64,000 nt of DNA from Oscillospiraceae bacterium (GCA_015064205.1 SVSR01000002.1:1-64000), one strand, 5' to 3'. Numbered from the stretch's first letter, positions 29,533 to 39,084 are shown. Program-made: numbers and translations. The notes: a model not told the origin generated them from the sequence alone.

Positions 29533-30927
29533 TTACTTATTTATCTTAAACTTTGTTCCGTTTGGCGTATCCTCAAGAACAACGCCCATATTCAAAAGCT
29601 CTGCTCTGATGCGGTCTGCTTCAGCGTAATTTTTGGCCTTTTTCGATTCTGCACGAAGCTCTATCATCTTCTTTATCTCTTCCTCAAATGCAGAGTCGAG
29701 CTCTTCGCGCTTAAATCCCATAACGCTTGTCAGCTCAACCAGCAGCTCATATGCGTATCTGACAGAAGCCGCGCTTGCCTTATACTCGTTTACATAAGAG
29801 TTGATATCGCGTACAAGGTCAAATATGACCGATATTGCATCTGCGGTATTAAGGTCATCGTCCATCTTGGAAATAAACTGCGCGCGTCTGGAATCGGTAT
29901 TCTCGCGAACATTGTCCAAAATGTCCCCGCCCGTTGCACTTTCAAGATAAAATTCAGCGCTGTCAAGGCAGTTAAAGATTCTCTCAAGTGCAGTTTTGGA
30001 TTGCTCGATTATATCCTGAGAGAAGTTTATCGGGCTGCGGTAATGCGAGCTGAGTATAAAGAATCTTATCGGCATGTATCCGTATTTTTCGGATATTTCA
30101 CGAACTGTGAAGAAGTTGTTTGCTGATTTCGACATCTTTTTATTATCAACGTTGATATATCCGTTGTGCATCCATCTTGCCGCAAAGGGTGCGCCCGTTG
30201 CGCACTCCGACTGCGCTATCTCATTTTCATGATGCGGGAAAGTAAGATCCTGTCCGCCGCAATGGAAATCTATGCTCTCGCCAAGGTATTTGAGAACCAT
30301 CGCTGAGCATTCAATATGCCAGCCCGGTCTTCCTTTTCCCCAGGGGCTGTCCCAGCTCGGCTCGCCCGGCTTTGCAGCTTTCCAGAGTGTAAAATCAAGC
30401 GCGTCTTCCTTTTGCTCGCCAACTTCTATTCTTGCGCCGGCTTCAAGCTCGTCTATCGGCATATGCGAAAGCTTGCCGTACTCCTTAAAGGTCTTTGTTC
30501 TGAAATAAACGTCGCCGTTTGATTCGTACGCATGGCCTTTTTCAACAAGCGTGCTTACTATTTCAATTATTTCTTTGATATTCTCGGTTGCTCTGGGGTG
30601 AACGGTTGCAGGAATAACACCAAGCCCCTTAGCATCTGTAAAGTATTCGGCGATATACTTTTCTGCTACGTCTTTTACTGTTGTACCCTCTTCGTTTGCG
30701 CGCTTTATCATCTTGTCGTCAATATCGGTAAAATTCTGCACAAACTTTACGTTATATCCTCTGTATTCAAGATATCTTCTGAGCATATCAAAAACAACGA
30801 AGCAACGCGCGTTTCCTATATGGAAATAGTTATAAACTGTCGGTCCGCATGCGTAAATTTTTACGCACGACTGGTCTATCGGTGTAAATTCTTCCTTTGT
30901 TTTGGTAAGCGTATTATAAAACTTCAT
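29533..30927 (-). CDS. cysS: Cysteinyl-tRNA synthetase
   Basis: YACGPTVYNYFHIGNARCFVVFD, GWHIECSAM, KKMSKSANNF. Confidence 0.98.
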   Translation of the reverse strand: MKFYNTLTKTKEEFTPIDQSCVKIYACGPTVYNYFHIGNARCFVVFDMLRRYLEYRGYNVKFVQNFTDIDDKMIKRANEEGTTVKDVAEKYIAEYFTDAKGLGVIPATVHPRATENIKEIIEIVSTLVEKGHAYESNGDVYFRTKTFKEYGKLSHMPIDELEAGARIEVGEQKEDALDFTLWKAAKPGEPSWDSPWGKGRPGWHIECSAMVLKYLGESIDFHCGGQDLTFPHHENEIAQSECATGAPFAARWMHNGYINVDNKKMSKSANNFFTVREISEKYGYMPIRFFILSSHYRSPINFSQDIIEQSKTALERIFNCLDSAEFYLESATGGDILDNVRENTDSRRAQFISKMDDDLNTADAISVIFDLVRDINSYVNEYKASAASVRYAYELLVELTSVMGFKREELDSAFEEEIKKMIELRAESKKAKNYAEADRIRAELLNMGVVLEDTPNGTKFKINK

Positions 30928-30947
30928 ATCTTTCCCTCTGTTATATT

Positions 30948-31589
30948 TTAGTCGTTTTTATTTTCAATTTCGCTAAGCTTCTTTTCAAGAGCTTCAAGCT
31001 TAGCGTGAAGTCTGCAGAATTCCTGCGATACCGGGTCGGGAATATGTACCTGGTCAAGGTCGTTAACCACTTTCTGCTCCCCTCTCTTTATTACCCTTGC
31101 AGGAATACCGACTGCCGTTGAGTTTTCAGGTATCTCGTCAAGAACAACGGCTCCTGCCGCTATTTTGGAGTTATCTCCGACCTTGAACGGCCCGAGCACC
31201 TTAGCGCCCGCTCCTACCATAACGTTATTGCCAAGAGTGGGGTGCCTTTTACCCGTATGCTTGCCAGTACCGCCGAGCGTTACTCCCTGATATATCGTAC
31301 AGTTATCTCCGATAACCGCCGTTTCGCCTATAACAACACCGCTTCCGTGGTCTATAAACAAGCCCTTGCCTATCGTTGCGCCGGGATGTATTTCAATACC
31401 CGTAAAAAATTTTGTTATCTGGCTTATCATGCGCGCAAGAAAATACCACTTCATCCTGTAAAGCCTATGCGAAAGCCTGTGAAAAAGCACTGCATGAAAG
31501 CCGGGATACAAGAGTACTACCTGCAAGCTTGACGTTGCGGCAGGGTCTCTTTCCCGTATGACCTTTATTGTATTTCTTAGATCTCCCAT
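30948..31589 (-). CDS. cysE: Serine O-acetyltransferase
   Basis: Left-handed hexapeptide repeats IHPGATIGKGLFIDHGSGVVIGETAVIGDNCTIYQGVTLGG; start moved from 31817 to 31589 (MGDLRNTIKVIRERDPAA), the upstream ORF being the T-box leader. Confidence 0.95.
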   Translation of the reverse strand: MGDLRNTIKVIRERDPAATSSLQVVLLYPGFHAVLFHRLSHRLYRMKWYFLARMISQITKFFTGIEIHPGATIGKGLFIDHGSGVVIGETAVIGDNCTIYQGVTLGGTGKHTGKRHPTLGNNVMVGAGAKVLGPFKVGDNSKIAAGAVVLDEIPENSTAVGIPARVIKRGEQKVVNDLDQVHIPDPVSQEFCRLHAKLEALEKKLSEIENKND

Positions 31590-31614
31590 CAAAATTCTCC
31601 TGATATAATTACTG

Positions 31615-31649
31615 AAAAAGCCGCCTTTATGTTTCAACATAAAGGCGGC
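31615..31649 (-). terminator. T-box regulatory terminator
   Basis: Minus strand GCCGCCTTTATGTT-GA-AACATAAAGGCGGC-TTTTT. Confidence 0.92.
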
Positions 31650-31838
31650 AGAGTCGCGGTTCCACTTTAATTTATAACTTTTGATCCTTAACGCGGATAT
31701 ACGTGCAGAGTTTTGCTCTGCAGGCTCGCGGATGCACAGCCCGTTTTGCCCGCATACGCTTTCAGCCTCTGACGTATTTCTCTGAATCGGACAACTGTAC
31801 GGTTTCTTCCCGGTCACAGCCTTTAATTATTTTCTTCT
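31615..31838 (-). promoter_or_regulatory. T-box leader (Cys-type inferred) controlling cysE-cysS
   Basis: Minus strand AAAGTGGAACCGCG T-box sequence (31655-31668) just upstream of terminator; CAGAGA and GGCTGAAAG stem I-like elements; candidate UGC specifier at 31736-31734; downstream genes cysE/cysS. Confidence 0.9.
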
Positions 31839-31844
31839 TGCTAT

Positions 31845-31873
31845 ATTATATTACATAAAACCGGTTTTGTAAA
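31845..31873 (-). promoter_or_regulatory. SigA-type promoter of the T-box/cysE-cysS transcript
   Basis: Minus strand TTTACA, 17-nt spacer, TATAAT. Confidence 0.8.
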
Positions 31874-31890
31874 CAGTTTTACAAAATTTT

Positions 31891-32439
31891 TTATTTTTTG
31901 ACAAATCTGCCTATATACTTATCGATCCTAAGCCGCGTACGAAGCCTGAAAAAATAAAGGAGCACAAGCCTTGAAAGCGCAATATCAAAAAGGATAAACG
32001 CCGCGTTTCCAAGGACAAAGAGCGAAAGCATAGCTATCATACCCTCATCGGGCAGCAAAAATATATATTTTGCAAGTAATACGGCGATTATAAGCCCTGC
32101 ATTAAAATATACAAGCTTTACGATCCACGAAGCTATTCGGCCCAAGCGCTCTATCACGCTTTTTATTATAGAATAAAGCGCCATAAACACATACGCGAGC
32201 GCGGAAAATTTATTTGGCAATATCAATAGAGACAGCAAGGCCGCAGCGCTGTATACTGTCAGCGCATACCCTCTGCCGAACTCGATAAGAGCAAAAACCG
32301 CAACAAGGCTTGCCACGGCGCAAAGCGAAAGATCAAGTATTTCCGTTATCGAGCCTATATACAGAAGAACAACAGACAGAGCGACAAGCATAGCTCCGAG
32401 CGCTGTTGTTTTAGTATTCATGCCTCTGTTTTGTGACAT
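31891..32439 (-). CDS. Multi-TM membrane protein of unknown function
   Basis: Hydrophobic segments; start moved to MSQNRGMNTKTTALGAM (32439), avoiding overlap with dnaJ-like ORF. Confidence 0.65.
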   Translation of the reverse strand: MSQNRGMNTKTTALGAMLVALSVVLLYIGSITEILDLSLCAVASLVAVFALIEFGRGYALTVYSAAALLSLLILPNKFSALAYVFMALYSIIKSVIERLGRIASWIVKLVYFNAGLIIAVLLAKYIFLLPDEGMIAMLSLFVLGNAAFILFDIALSRLVLLYFFRLRTRLRIDKYIGRFVKK

Positions 32440-32453
32440 CACTTGCCCCCCAA

Positions 32454-33047
32454 TCAACAGCAGGGTATCAGATCTCCCCCGCAACACTCGCAAAGGCAGT
32501 CGGCACATATGAGATTTGCGCATATATCGCACGGAGAGAGCGCCGCACCTGAGCTTCTGTATCCGCCGCCGTATGAAGCTGCCGTATTTCTTAAATTATT
32601 AAGCGCGTTCTTGTATTCTGCGTTATCAGGATCCATATAGCACGCAGTTTCAAGATACTTTTGCGCATCTATATACCAACCGCGCTTTGTCAGAACAACG
32701 CCCTTTAAGTAGTTCCACTCGGCGTTTCTGTCGCTCTGCGAAACGGCATCTATCATCAGCTCGGCCTCGGAGTATCTTCCCATATTGATAAGGTTACGTA
32801 TATGCACAAAGCCGCTGGACGTGCCGCCCTGATTGCTATATGAGCCATGAGTATTCCCAGCTCTCTCCCTTTGTATCTGGTCGTAGGCCTCATTAACCTC
32901 TTTCATCTTCTCCTGAACAAGGTCTGCAAGCGGGTTGCCTGCGTAATTATCGGGGTGGTATTTTCTCGCAAGCTCTCTGTATGCTTTTTTTATTTCTTCG
33001 TCTGTTGCATTTCTTGCTACGTTAAGTACTTTATACGGGTCCTTCAT
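32454..33047 (-). CDS. J-domain protein with Cys-rich C-terminus
   Basis: [33 protein letters not shown] (HPD), tail [25 protein letters not shown]. Confidence 0.9.
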   Translation of the reverse strand: MKDPYKVLNVARNATDEEIKKAYRELARKYHPDNYAGNPLADLVQEKMKEVNEAYDQIQRERAGNTHGSYSNQGGTSSGFVHIRNLINMGRYSEAELMIDAVSQSDRNAEWNYLKGVVLTKRGWYIDAQKYLETACYMDPDNAEYKNALNNLRNTAASYGGGYRSSGAALSPCDICANLICADCLCECCGGDLIPCC

Positions 33048-33056
33048 ACAAACTTT

Positions 33057-33926
33057 TTACCTTTCATCTGTTTGCTCAAGCTTCTTTATTATACTGTCAA
33101 TTTTCCCCGGCATTCCAAGGTATATGATGTTGTTTACTATATTTCCGTATCCGGTGCATGTTGAGAAATCCACAAGCGCAATCGCCGCTTCAAGTCCTTT
33201 AAGTCCAAGCAACACCGCCGTTTTTATATCTCCAAGATGGCTTAGCACATCATTTTTACCATAAAACGAAACAAATGGATTAAACTGCCGATACTTTATA
33301 TCATAGTCTATATCGTCAAGCGCGTCTGCCAAATATATGTATCTGCCAACGTGCCGTCCGAGCTCCTCTGCTATGCGCACGCTCTTTTCATCATTTAGCC
33401 TATACGCGAATATCTCCCTCATTATTTCCCCAAAGCACTCGGCAAGCATATCAGGCGTTGGCGACTCTTCCTTTTCAAGCTCTGCCATGTCACAAAGATA
33501 TTCTGCTATCTTCCCGCCTGCCGCAGAAATGTCTATGCACCTTTTTACAAATGACGAACAGACAGGCTTTATAAGCATCGATGCAAGCTTTTTAGCACCC
33601 CTTGAGTCGTTTATATTGTCAATAACCTTATGATAGGTAAGCAGGGCGCTTACCTCGGCGCAGTATTCAAGCGCCGCATCGCTTTTGACTATTGCACGTT
33701 TTTTTGTTGGATGAACAAGGCAGAAGCCCGGTTCTATTTTGGGTGAAATACCAAGTAATGCACTACGTATCATTGCAAGGAAAACATAGTCATAGTTAAG
33801 AGAAAGCCTTGATAAAAGGCCCGTCTTCTTGCCCATGGTTTTGCAAAGACCGCAGTACACGCCACGGTATTCTTCATATTCCCAAAGCCTTAGCTCAGGC
33901 TTTTGGGGCTCTACGTATCCAAACAA
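33057..33926 (-). CDS. DUF5685-like protein
   Basis: MFGYVEPQKPELRLWEYEEYRGVYCGLCKTMGKKTGLLSRLSLNYDYVFLAM; upstream of J-domain gene. Confidence 0.7.
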   Translation of the reverse strand: MFGYVEPQKPELRLWEYEEYRGVYCGLCKTMGKKTGLLSRLSLNYDYVFLAMIRSALLGISPKIEPGFCLVHPTKKRAIVKSDAALEYCAEVSALLTYHKVIDNINDSRGAKKLASMLIKPVCSSFVKRCIDISAAGGKIAEYLCDMAELEKEESPTPDMLAECFGEIMREIFAYRLNDEKSVRIAEELGRHVGRYIYLADALDDIDYDIKYRQFNPFVSFYGKNDVLSHLGDIKTAVLLGLKGLEAAIALVDFSTCTGYGNIVNNIIYLGMPGKIDSIIKKLEQTDER

Positions 33927-34156
33927 TCTGCACCAGACCTTCCGTTTTCACCGTGCGGGCGAAAACATAATGATAATCATAGATATTTTACTACCTAATA
34001 TTATATTTACGCTAAATTTCTCGTTAACTTTTTGTAAAATACCACGCTTTTTCTAAAAAACGATTGACACGATGCTTTAATTTGCACTTACGTGTTGATT
34101 TAATATAAATAATTGTGTATAATATTATATATTGCCGCGTGAGGGTGATTATTAAG

Positions 34157-35068
34157 ATGAATTATTTAAAGTATTTTGAAAACGGATGCAGCCTTTGCCC
34201 GAGAAAGTGCATGGCAATAAGAACAGACAAGTCCTCTCGCGCTTATTGCAGGGCGGGCGCCGATATAATAGCTGCAAGAGCATCTTTGCACCTCTGGGAA
34301 GAACCGTGTCTTTCGGGCAACAGAGGCTCGGGAACTATATTTTTTTCAGGGTGTCAGCTAAACTGCATATTTTGCCAGAACTCCGAGATCTCCCACAATG
34401 CCAAGGGTAAGAGCATCTCACCAGAGAGGCTGTCCGAAATATTTTTTGAGCTTAAAGAAGCGGGAGCTCATAATATAAATCTCGTTTCTCCAACGCCCTA
34501 CATACCGCATATTATCAAGGCGGTAACTCTCGCAAAAAATCAGGGGTTTGGGCTTCCGATAGTATACAACTCTTCAGGATATGAAAGAGCAGAGTCCTTA
34601 CAATTGCTTGACGGGCTTATTGATATTTATTTGCCCGACTTCAAATATATGTCGGCAAAGCTTGCGAAAAAATATTCGGGCGCCAAAGACTATCCCGATG
34701 TTGCAAAGGTGGCCATTTGCGAAATGGTAAAGCAACAGCCCATGTGTGTTTTTGATAAAAACGGTATGTTGAAAAAGGGCGTTATCGTGCGCCATCTTGT
34801 ACTTCCCGGGTGTATCGGGGACTCAAAAGAGATAATAAAATATCTGTACTCGGAATACGGAGACAAGATATATTTCAGCATAATGAGCCAATACACGCCT
34901 CACGGCGAGCTTTCGCCTTATCCCGAGCTTGCGCGCAAGCTAAGCATAGAAGAGTATGAAAGCACCGTGAGCTTTGCTCAAGATACCGGCATAACGCAAG
35001 GCTTTATTCAGGACGGCGAAGCGGCAGAGGAAAGCTTTATCCCTGCCTTTGATTTTCGAGGAATATAA
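34157..35068 (+). CDS. Radical SAM protein, pyruvate formate-lyase-activating-enzyme-like
   Basis: GCSLCPRKC, FFSGCQLNCIFCQN; start moved to 34157. Confidence 0.9.
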   Translation: MNYLKYFENGCSLCPRKCMAIRTDKSSRAYCRAGADIIAARASLHLWEEPCLSGNRGSGTIFFSGCQLNCIFCQNSEISHNAKGKSISPERLSEIFFELKEAGAHNINLVSPTPYIPHIIKAVTLAKNQGFGLPIVYNSSGYERAESLQLLDGLIDIYLPDFKYMSAKLAKKYSGAKDYPDVAKVAICEMVKQQPMCVFDKNGMLKKGVIVRHLVLPGCIGDSKEIIKYLYSEYGDKIYFSIMSQYTPHGELSPYPELARKLSIEEYESTVSFAQDTGITQGFIQDGEAAEESFIPAFDFRGI

Positions 35069-35086
35069 ATTAAGAGGATTTGTAAA

Positions 35087-35839
35087 ATGTCAGATCAATA
35101 CACAAGCATAGCTTCTCTTTACGACAGGCTGAATATGGAGACCGACTATAATGCGCTTGCCAATTTTCTTATTAAGAAGACAAAAGAGCACTATAGAAAT
35201 CCCGAAATGATACTCGACCTTGCATGCGGCACTGGTAAGCTGACCGCATGCCTTGCAGGGCGCGGATATGATATGACGGGCGTTGACCTGTCAGAAGAAA
35301 TGCTCCAGATAGCAAGCGAGCGTGCCCAAAAGAGCGGTCTTGACGTGCTCTTTCTTTGCCAGAACATGTGTGGCCTTGACCTTTACGGCACGTACGACGC
35401 CGTCTACTGTTGCTTTGACAGCTTAAACTACCTTACACGTCCGCATGAGCTTGCAAAATGCTTCAGTCTGGTACATAATTATCTCAACCCAGACGGAATA
35501 TTCATTTTTGACATGAATACACCCTACAAGTTTGAAAACATATATAAAGACAACAGCTATATACTCGAAGCAGAAGGGCTTTTCTGCGCATGGCAGAACT
35601 ATTATAACCCAAAAAGCAAGATGTGCGATTTTTACCTCACGTTTTTTGAAGAAACAAAAAACGGCGGGTATATCAGAAGCGACGAGGTTCAGAGAGAGCG
35701 CTGTTACAGCGAAAAAACAATACTCAAGGCGCTGAAAGACTCAAAGCTTGAGCTTATTGAAATAATCGGCGAGGACAAATCGTCTGCTCCGTCTGATACC
35801 GACGGCAGGCGCTATTATATAGCTCGCGCAAAAAAATAA
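35087..35839 (+). CDS. Class I SAM-dependent methyltransferase
   Basis: MILDLACGTGKLTACLAGRGYDMTGVDLSEEML. Confidence 0.92.
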   Translation: MSDQYTSIASLYDRLNMETDYNALANFLIKKTKEHYRNPEMILDLACGTGKLTACLAGRGYDMTGVDLSEEMLQIASERAQKSGLDVLFLCQNMCGLDLYGTYDAVYCCFDSLNYLTRPHELAKCFSLVHNYLNPDGIFIFDMNTPYKFENIYKDNSYILEAEGLFCAWQNYYNPKSKMCDFYLTFFEETKNGGYIRSDEVQRERCYSEKTILKALKDSKLELIEIIGEDKSSAPSDTDGRRYYIARAKK

Positions 35840-35855
35840 ATCAGAGGATAAAATA

Positions 35856-36746
35856 ATGGCAGATAAAAAATCAAGAATACTTCGCGTTATGACGCGCGAC
35901 GGAAGCGCACGCGCTTTCGCAATAGACTCAACAAGTATTGTAAACGATGCACTTCGCTTTCACAATACCGCACCGACGGCAACAGCGCTTTTGGGCAGAA
36001 CTCTCACGGCCGCATCCATGATGGGTACGCTCCTCAAAGACCCCGGCAATACTCTCACACTCACGATAAGAGGTGACGGCCCTGCCGGCACAACTCTTGC
36101 CGTTTCCGATTACAGCGGTAACGTTAAGGGGTATATTGCTAATCCTGAGGTGGATATTCCGAGAAAGCCAAGCGGTAAGCTTGACGTTTCGGGTGCAGTT
36201 GGCTACGGCACGCTCAGCGTTGTAAAGGATATCGGTCTGAAAGAGCCGTACAGCGGCATGATAGAGCTTGTCAGCGGCGAGATAGCCGAGGACGTTACGC
36301 AGTACTTTATGGTCAGCGAGCAAACACCGAGCGCATGCGCTCTCGGCGTTCTTGTAAGCCCCGACCGCACGTGCCTTGCGGCAGGCGGACTGCTTATCCA
36401 GCTTCTGCCCTTTGCAGACGATGAAACGGTTGGCAAGATCGAAAAGAACCTTGCGTATTTTAACAACATCTCCGCGCTCGTCGCCGAGGGCAAGAGCGTT
36501 CACGAGCTTATAGCACTCGCTCTTGAAGGTGTTGAATATGACGTTTTTGACGAGATAGAGGTAGGATATGCCTGCGATTGCTCCCGAGAGAGAATGGAGC
36601 GCGCAGTTATCAGCGTTGGCAAAAAGGACATTTGCGAGATTTTCGAGGAATGTAAAGCAGAAAATAAGCCTGAAGAAATTGAAATATGCTGCCAGTTCTG
36701 CGATAAAAAATACAAGTTCGGCAGAGAAATTTTAGAAAACTTTTAA
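35856..36746 (+). CDS. hslO: Hsp33 redox-regulated chaperone
   Basis: RNIRGDGPAG-type region TIRGDGPAGTTLAVSDYSGNVKGYI; YACDCSRERM and CQFCDKKYKF zinc motifs. Confidence 0.96.
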   Translation: MADKKSRILRVMTRDGSARAFAIDSTSIVNDALRFHNTAPTATALLGRTLTAASMMGTLLKDPGNTLTLTIRGDGPAGTTLAVSDYSGNVKGYIANPEVDIPRKPSGKLDVSGAVGYGTLSVVKDIGLKEPYSGMIELVSGEIAEDVTQYFMVSEQTPSACALGVLVSPDRTCLAAGGLLIQLLPFADDETVGKIEKNLAYFNNISALVAEGKSVHELIALALEGVEYDVFDEIEVGYACDCSRERMERAVISVGKKDICEIFEECKAENKPEEIEICCQFCDKKYKFGREILENF

Positions 36747-36802
36747 ATAATACTCCCGACCTGATAATATGTTGCCGTTCTAAATTTGTAGTGTTTTTCG
36801 CT

Positions 36803-36880
36803 GTAGGGCGGGGGTTCACTCCCGCCGGTTCGTACGATGTAAGCCTTTGTTGCGGCAGGAGCAAGCCCCTGCCCTACAAA
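36803..36880. repeat. Dispersed palindromic intergenic element, family A copy 2
   Basis: tgtagggcgggggttcactcccgcc ... ggcaggagcaagcccctgccctaca. Confidence 0.85.
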
Positions 36881-36936
36881 AATGCGATGTGCTTAATTTG
36901 GAAGACAAAAGGCTGTTGGGATTGATAATAAAATAA

Positions 36937-36966
36937 GCGCTTCCCGATAACGGGAAGCGCATTTTT
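36937..36966. terminator. Terminator
   Basis: gcgcttcccgataacgggaagcgcattttt. Confidence 0.85.
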
Positions 36967-37421
36967 TACATTGATTTGCTCTTGTTCTGGTTATACTCAG
37001 ACGTGGGATTTACAAATTTACGCCAATCAAGTCCGCCGCTTTCAAGCGCCATTACAAGTATTTCCGCCGTTGCAATATTCGTTGCTATCGGCACGTTTGA
37101 AACATCGCACATTCTCAGAAGATGATCCTCAATTTCCGTTTCCGCCATCGATTCATTCATCTCTGCTGTAGTATCTCTGAAAAAGAGTACAAGGTCGATC
37201 TCATTATACGCAATTCTAGAGGTTATCTGCTCGGCTCCGCCGTATGTTCCCGACAAAAGCTTTTCGATAGTAAGTCCTGTTGCTTCTTCAACGTATTTGC
37301 CTGTTATTCCTGTTGCACATATCTTGTGCTTACTGAGTATTCCGCAATATGCTATGCAAAACTGAGCCATCAATTCTTTTTTCTTATCGTCTGCAATTAT
37401 AGCTATAACCATTTGATTCAA
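36966..37421 (-). CDS. mgsA: Methylglyoxal synthase
   Basis: IADDKKKELMAQFC, TGITGKYVEEATGL, SGTYGGAEQITSRI, LVLFFRD. Confidence 0.93.
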   Translation of the reverse strand: MNQMVIAIIADDKKKELMAQFCIAYCGILSKHKICATGITGKYVEEATGLTIEKLLSGTYGGAEQITSRIAYNEIDLVLFFRDTTAEMNESMAETEIEDHLLRMCDVSNVPIATNIATAEILVMALESGGLDWRKFVNPTSEYNQNKSKSM

Positions 37422-37441
37422 CCCTTTCCTAAATACTTGTA

Positions 37442-38248
37442 TTACTCGCCTGTTGATTTAAGAACTTTTTTATAATCCTTGCCCGAAAAATCCTCAAACA
37501 GGGGTATCTGCCTGCCGCACAGCCTTTTTGCGATATTTATAAAAGCCGCACGGGCGTTATTGTTTCTTTTAAGCTTGTTTATGAGCTCTCCGCTCTCCTG
37601 ATGTATCATAAGCGCTCTGTCGTAAGGCACGATTCCCAAAAGCATCGTTTTTGAAGAATCTATCATCTCTATTATGCCCGATCTGTCGGACATAAGTGCG
37701 CTTTTTACGTCAAAGCTGTTGATAATAAGCCTCTGCTTTGCCACACCGAATTCACCAAGCAACTCGCTTGTGAATATAGCGGCGCGTATAGCCGACGGCA
37801 TATGAGAGCATACGATAAGCGCCTGGTCACATACGGGAGCCGACAAAGCAATAGATTCGTCGTCCGCCGCAGGCGCGTCGATAATGATATAGTCAAAGCC
37901 CTTTCCTTCCACCCTGTATTCACGTGCAGCTTCTACAAGTGATGCAAAAGCTTCGGGTGAAACTTCGGCATGCCTGTCTCCGGGAGCTGAGAGAAAATAA
38001 AGAGAGGGAAATTCAGTATCACAAACAATAGCACGCTCAAGCGTACATCTTTCATTTACAACGTCGTACAGATTGAACACCGCGCTGTTTTCAAAGCCCA
38101 TTATCAGATCAAGGCATCTCATTCTGAAATCGCAGTCGATAGCAAGAACACTATATCCTGCCATAGCCAGCGCCATTGACAGATTTGCGGCAACGGTTGA
38201 TTTACCGATTCCGCCTTTACACGATGTTACAAGAACTGTTTGTGACAT
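37442..38248 (-). CDS. MinD/ParA-family ATPase
   Basis: VTSCKGGIGKSTVAANLSMALA deviant Walker A; DYIIIDAPA; start moved to 38248. Confidence 0.88.
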   Translation of the reverse strand: MSQTVLVTSCKGGIGKSTVAANLSMALAMAGYSVLAIDCDFRMRCLDLIMGFENSAVFNLYDVVNERCTLERAIVCDTEFPSLYFLSAPGDRHAEVSPEAFASLVEAAREYRVEGKGFDYIIIDAPAADDESIALSAPVCDQALIVCSHMPSAIRAAIFTSELLGEFGVAKQRLIINSFDVKSALMSDRSGIIEMIDSSKTMLLGIVPYDRALMIHQESGELINKLKRNNNARAAFINIAKRLCGRQIPLFEDFSGKDYKKVLKSTGE

Positions 38249-38424
38249 AATTCTCTCCGCTATATCATATACGCATACACACTTGCATTTACTATAATAT
38301 GATACCATATTCCAGGTAACATTGTCAATAGCACATTGGTGATTTTCTAACAAATGGAGAGATTATTTTAATTATTTTTGCTCAAAAGTAACAAATGAAA
38401 AAAGTATTTCGGAAAATTGTGTGA

Positions 38425-38691
38425 TCAGGAATCAAAGCCCAATGCCTCACACATAAACGAAGCCGCAAAGCGCACGCCTTTTATAAAAGCTTCTTTTTGA
38501 GAAAGGTCGTTTAATTCTTGTATGCAATTCTCAAGCTTTGTGAGGGTATCCATTTCTTTTTCATTGAGAGTTTCTTTGAGCTTATCTTCGTTTCTGACGA
38601 TCAAACCCAAAAGCTCGCTTCTTTGCTCTTCGTTTTCATTGGTATCTGTCATATCGTACGAATACCACAATTCTTCAAGTAAATTTTTCAT
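38425..38691 (-). CDS. Small acidic protein (possibly DUF6809-like)
   Basis: MKNLLEELWYSYDMTDTNENEEQRSELLGLI...; own divergent promoter and RBS. Confidence 0.7.
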   Translation of the reverse strand: MKNLLEELWYSYDMTDTNENEEQRSELLGLIVRNEDKLKETLNEKEMDTLTKLENCIQELNDLSQKEAFIKGVRFAASFMCEALGFDS

Positions 38692-38708
38692 AATTTTTCC
38701 TCCTTAAC

Positions 38709-38724
38709 GCAACTTTTAAGTTGC
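38709..38724. promoter_or_regulatory. Operator 1 (gcaacttttaagttgc)
   Basis: 16-bp near-palindrome in 38425/38812 divergent promoter. Confidence 0.8.
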
Positions 38725-38738
38725 CAAACGCTATTATA

Positions 38739-38754
38739 GCATCTTTTAGGTTGC
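38739..38754. promoter_or_regulatory. Operator 2 (gcatcttttaggttgc)
   Basis: Near-palindrome inside the spacer of minus-strand promoter TTGACA-18-TATAAT. Confidence 0.8.
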
Positions 38755-38764
38755 ATTGTCAAGT

Positions 38765-38780
38765 GCATTCTATAAGATGC
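38765..38780. promoter_or_regulatory. Operator 3 (gcattctataagatgc)
   Basis: Near-palindrome directly upstream of plus-strand extended -10 TGGTATAAT (38782-38790). Confidence 0.8.
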
Positions 38781-38811
38781 ATGGTATAATGAACAAAAAG
38801 GAGGCTATAAA

Positions 38812-39036
38812 ATGAATTATTATCAAAGAATAAAAGATTTACGAGAAGATCACGATTATAAACAAACAGATATTGCAAAAATTTTAGGAACATCAAGACA
38901 ACAGGTAGGAAGATGGGAAAATGGTCTTCAAATGATGGGGGTTGATAAATACATCATTCTTGCCAAATTTTACAACGTATCTGCCGATTATCTGCTCGGT
39001 CTTATCGACACGCCCAGAAAACTAAGAGAAGAATAA
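38812..39036 (+). CDS. XRE-family HTH regulator
   Basis: IKDLREDHDYKQTDIAKILGTSRQQVGRWENGLQMMGVDKYIILAKFYNVSADYLLGL. Confidence 0.93.
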   Translation: MNYYQRIKDLREDHDYKQTDIAKILGTSRQQVGRWENGLQMMGVDKYIILAKFYNVSADYLLGLIDTPRKLREE

Positions 39037-39084
39037 AGACTTGGATTTATTCAAAGCCTTCTCCGTCCGAGAATGCTATTGCTC

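Noticed and set aside
29491-30126. 211-aa plus-strand ORF
   Set aside because: Antisense to cysS; no protein-like features
31590-31817. N-terminal extension of CysE in ORF track
   Set aside because: Sequence is the T-box leader and terminator RNA, not coding
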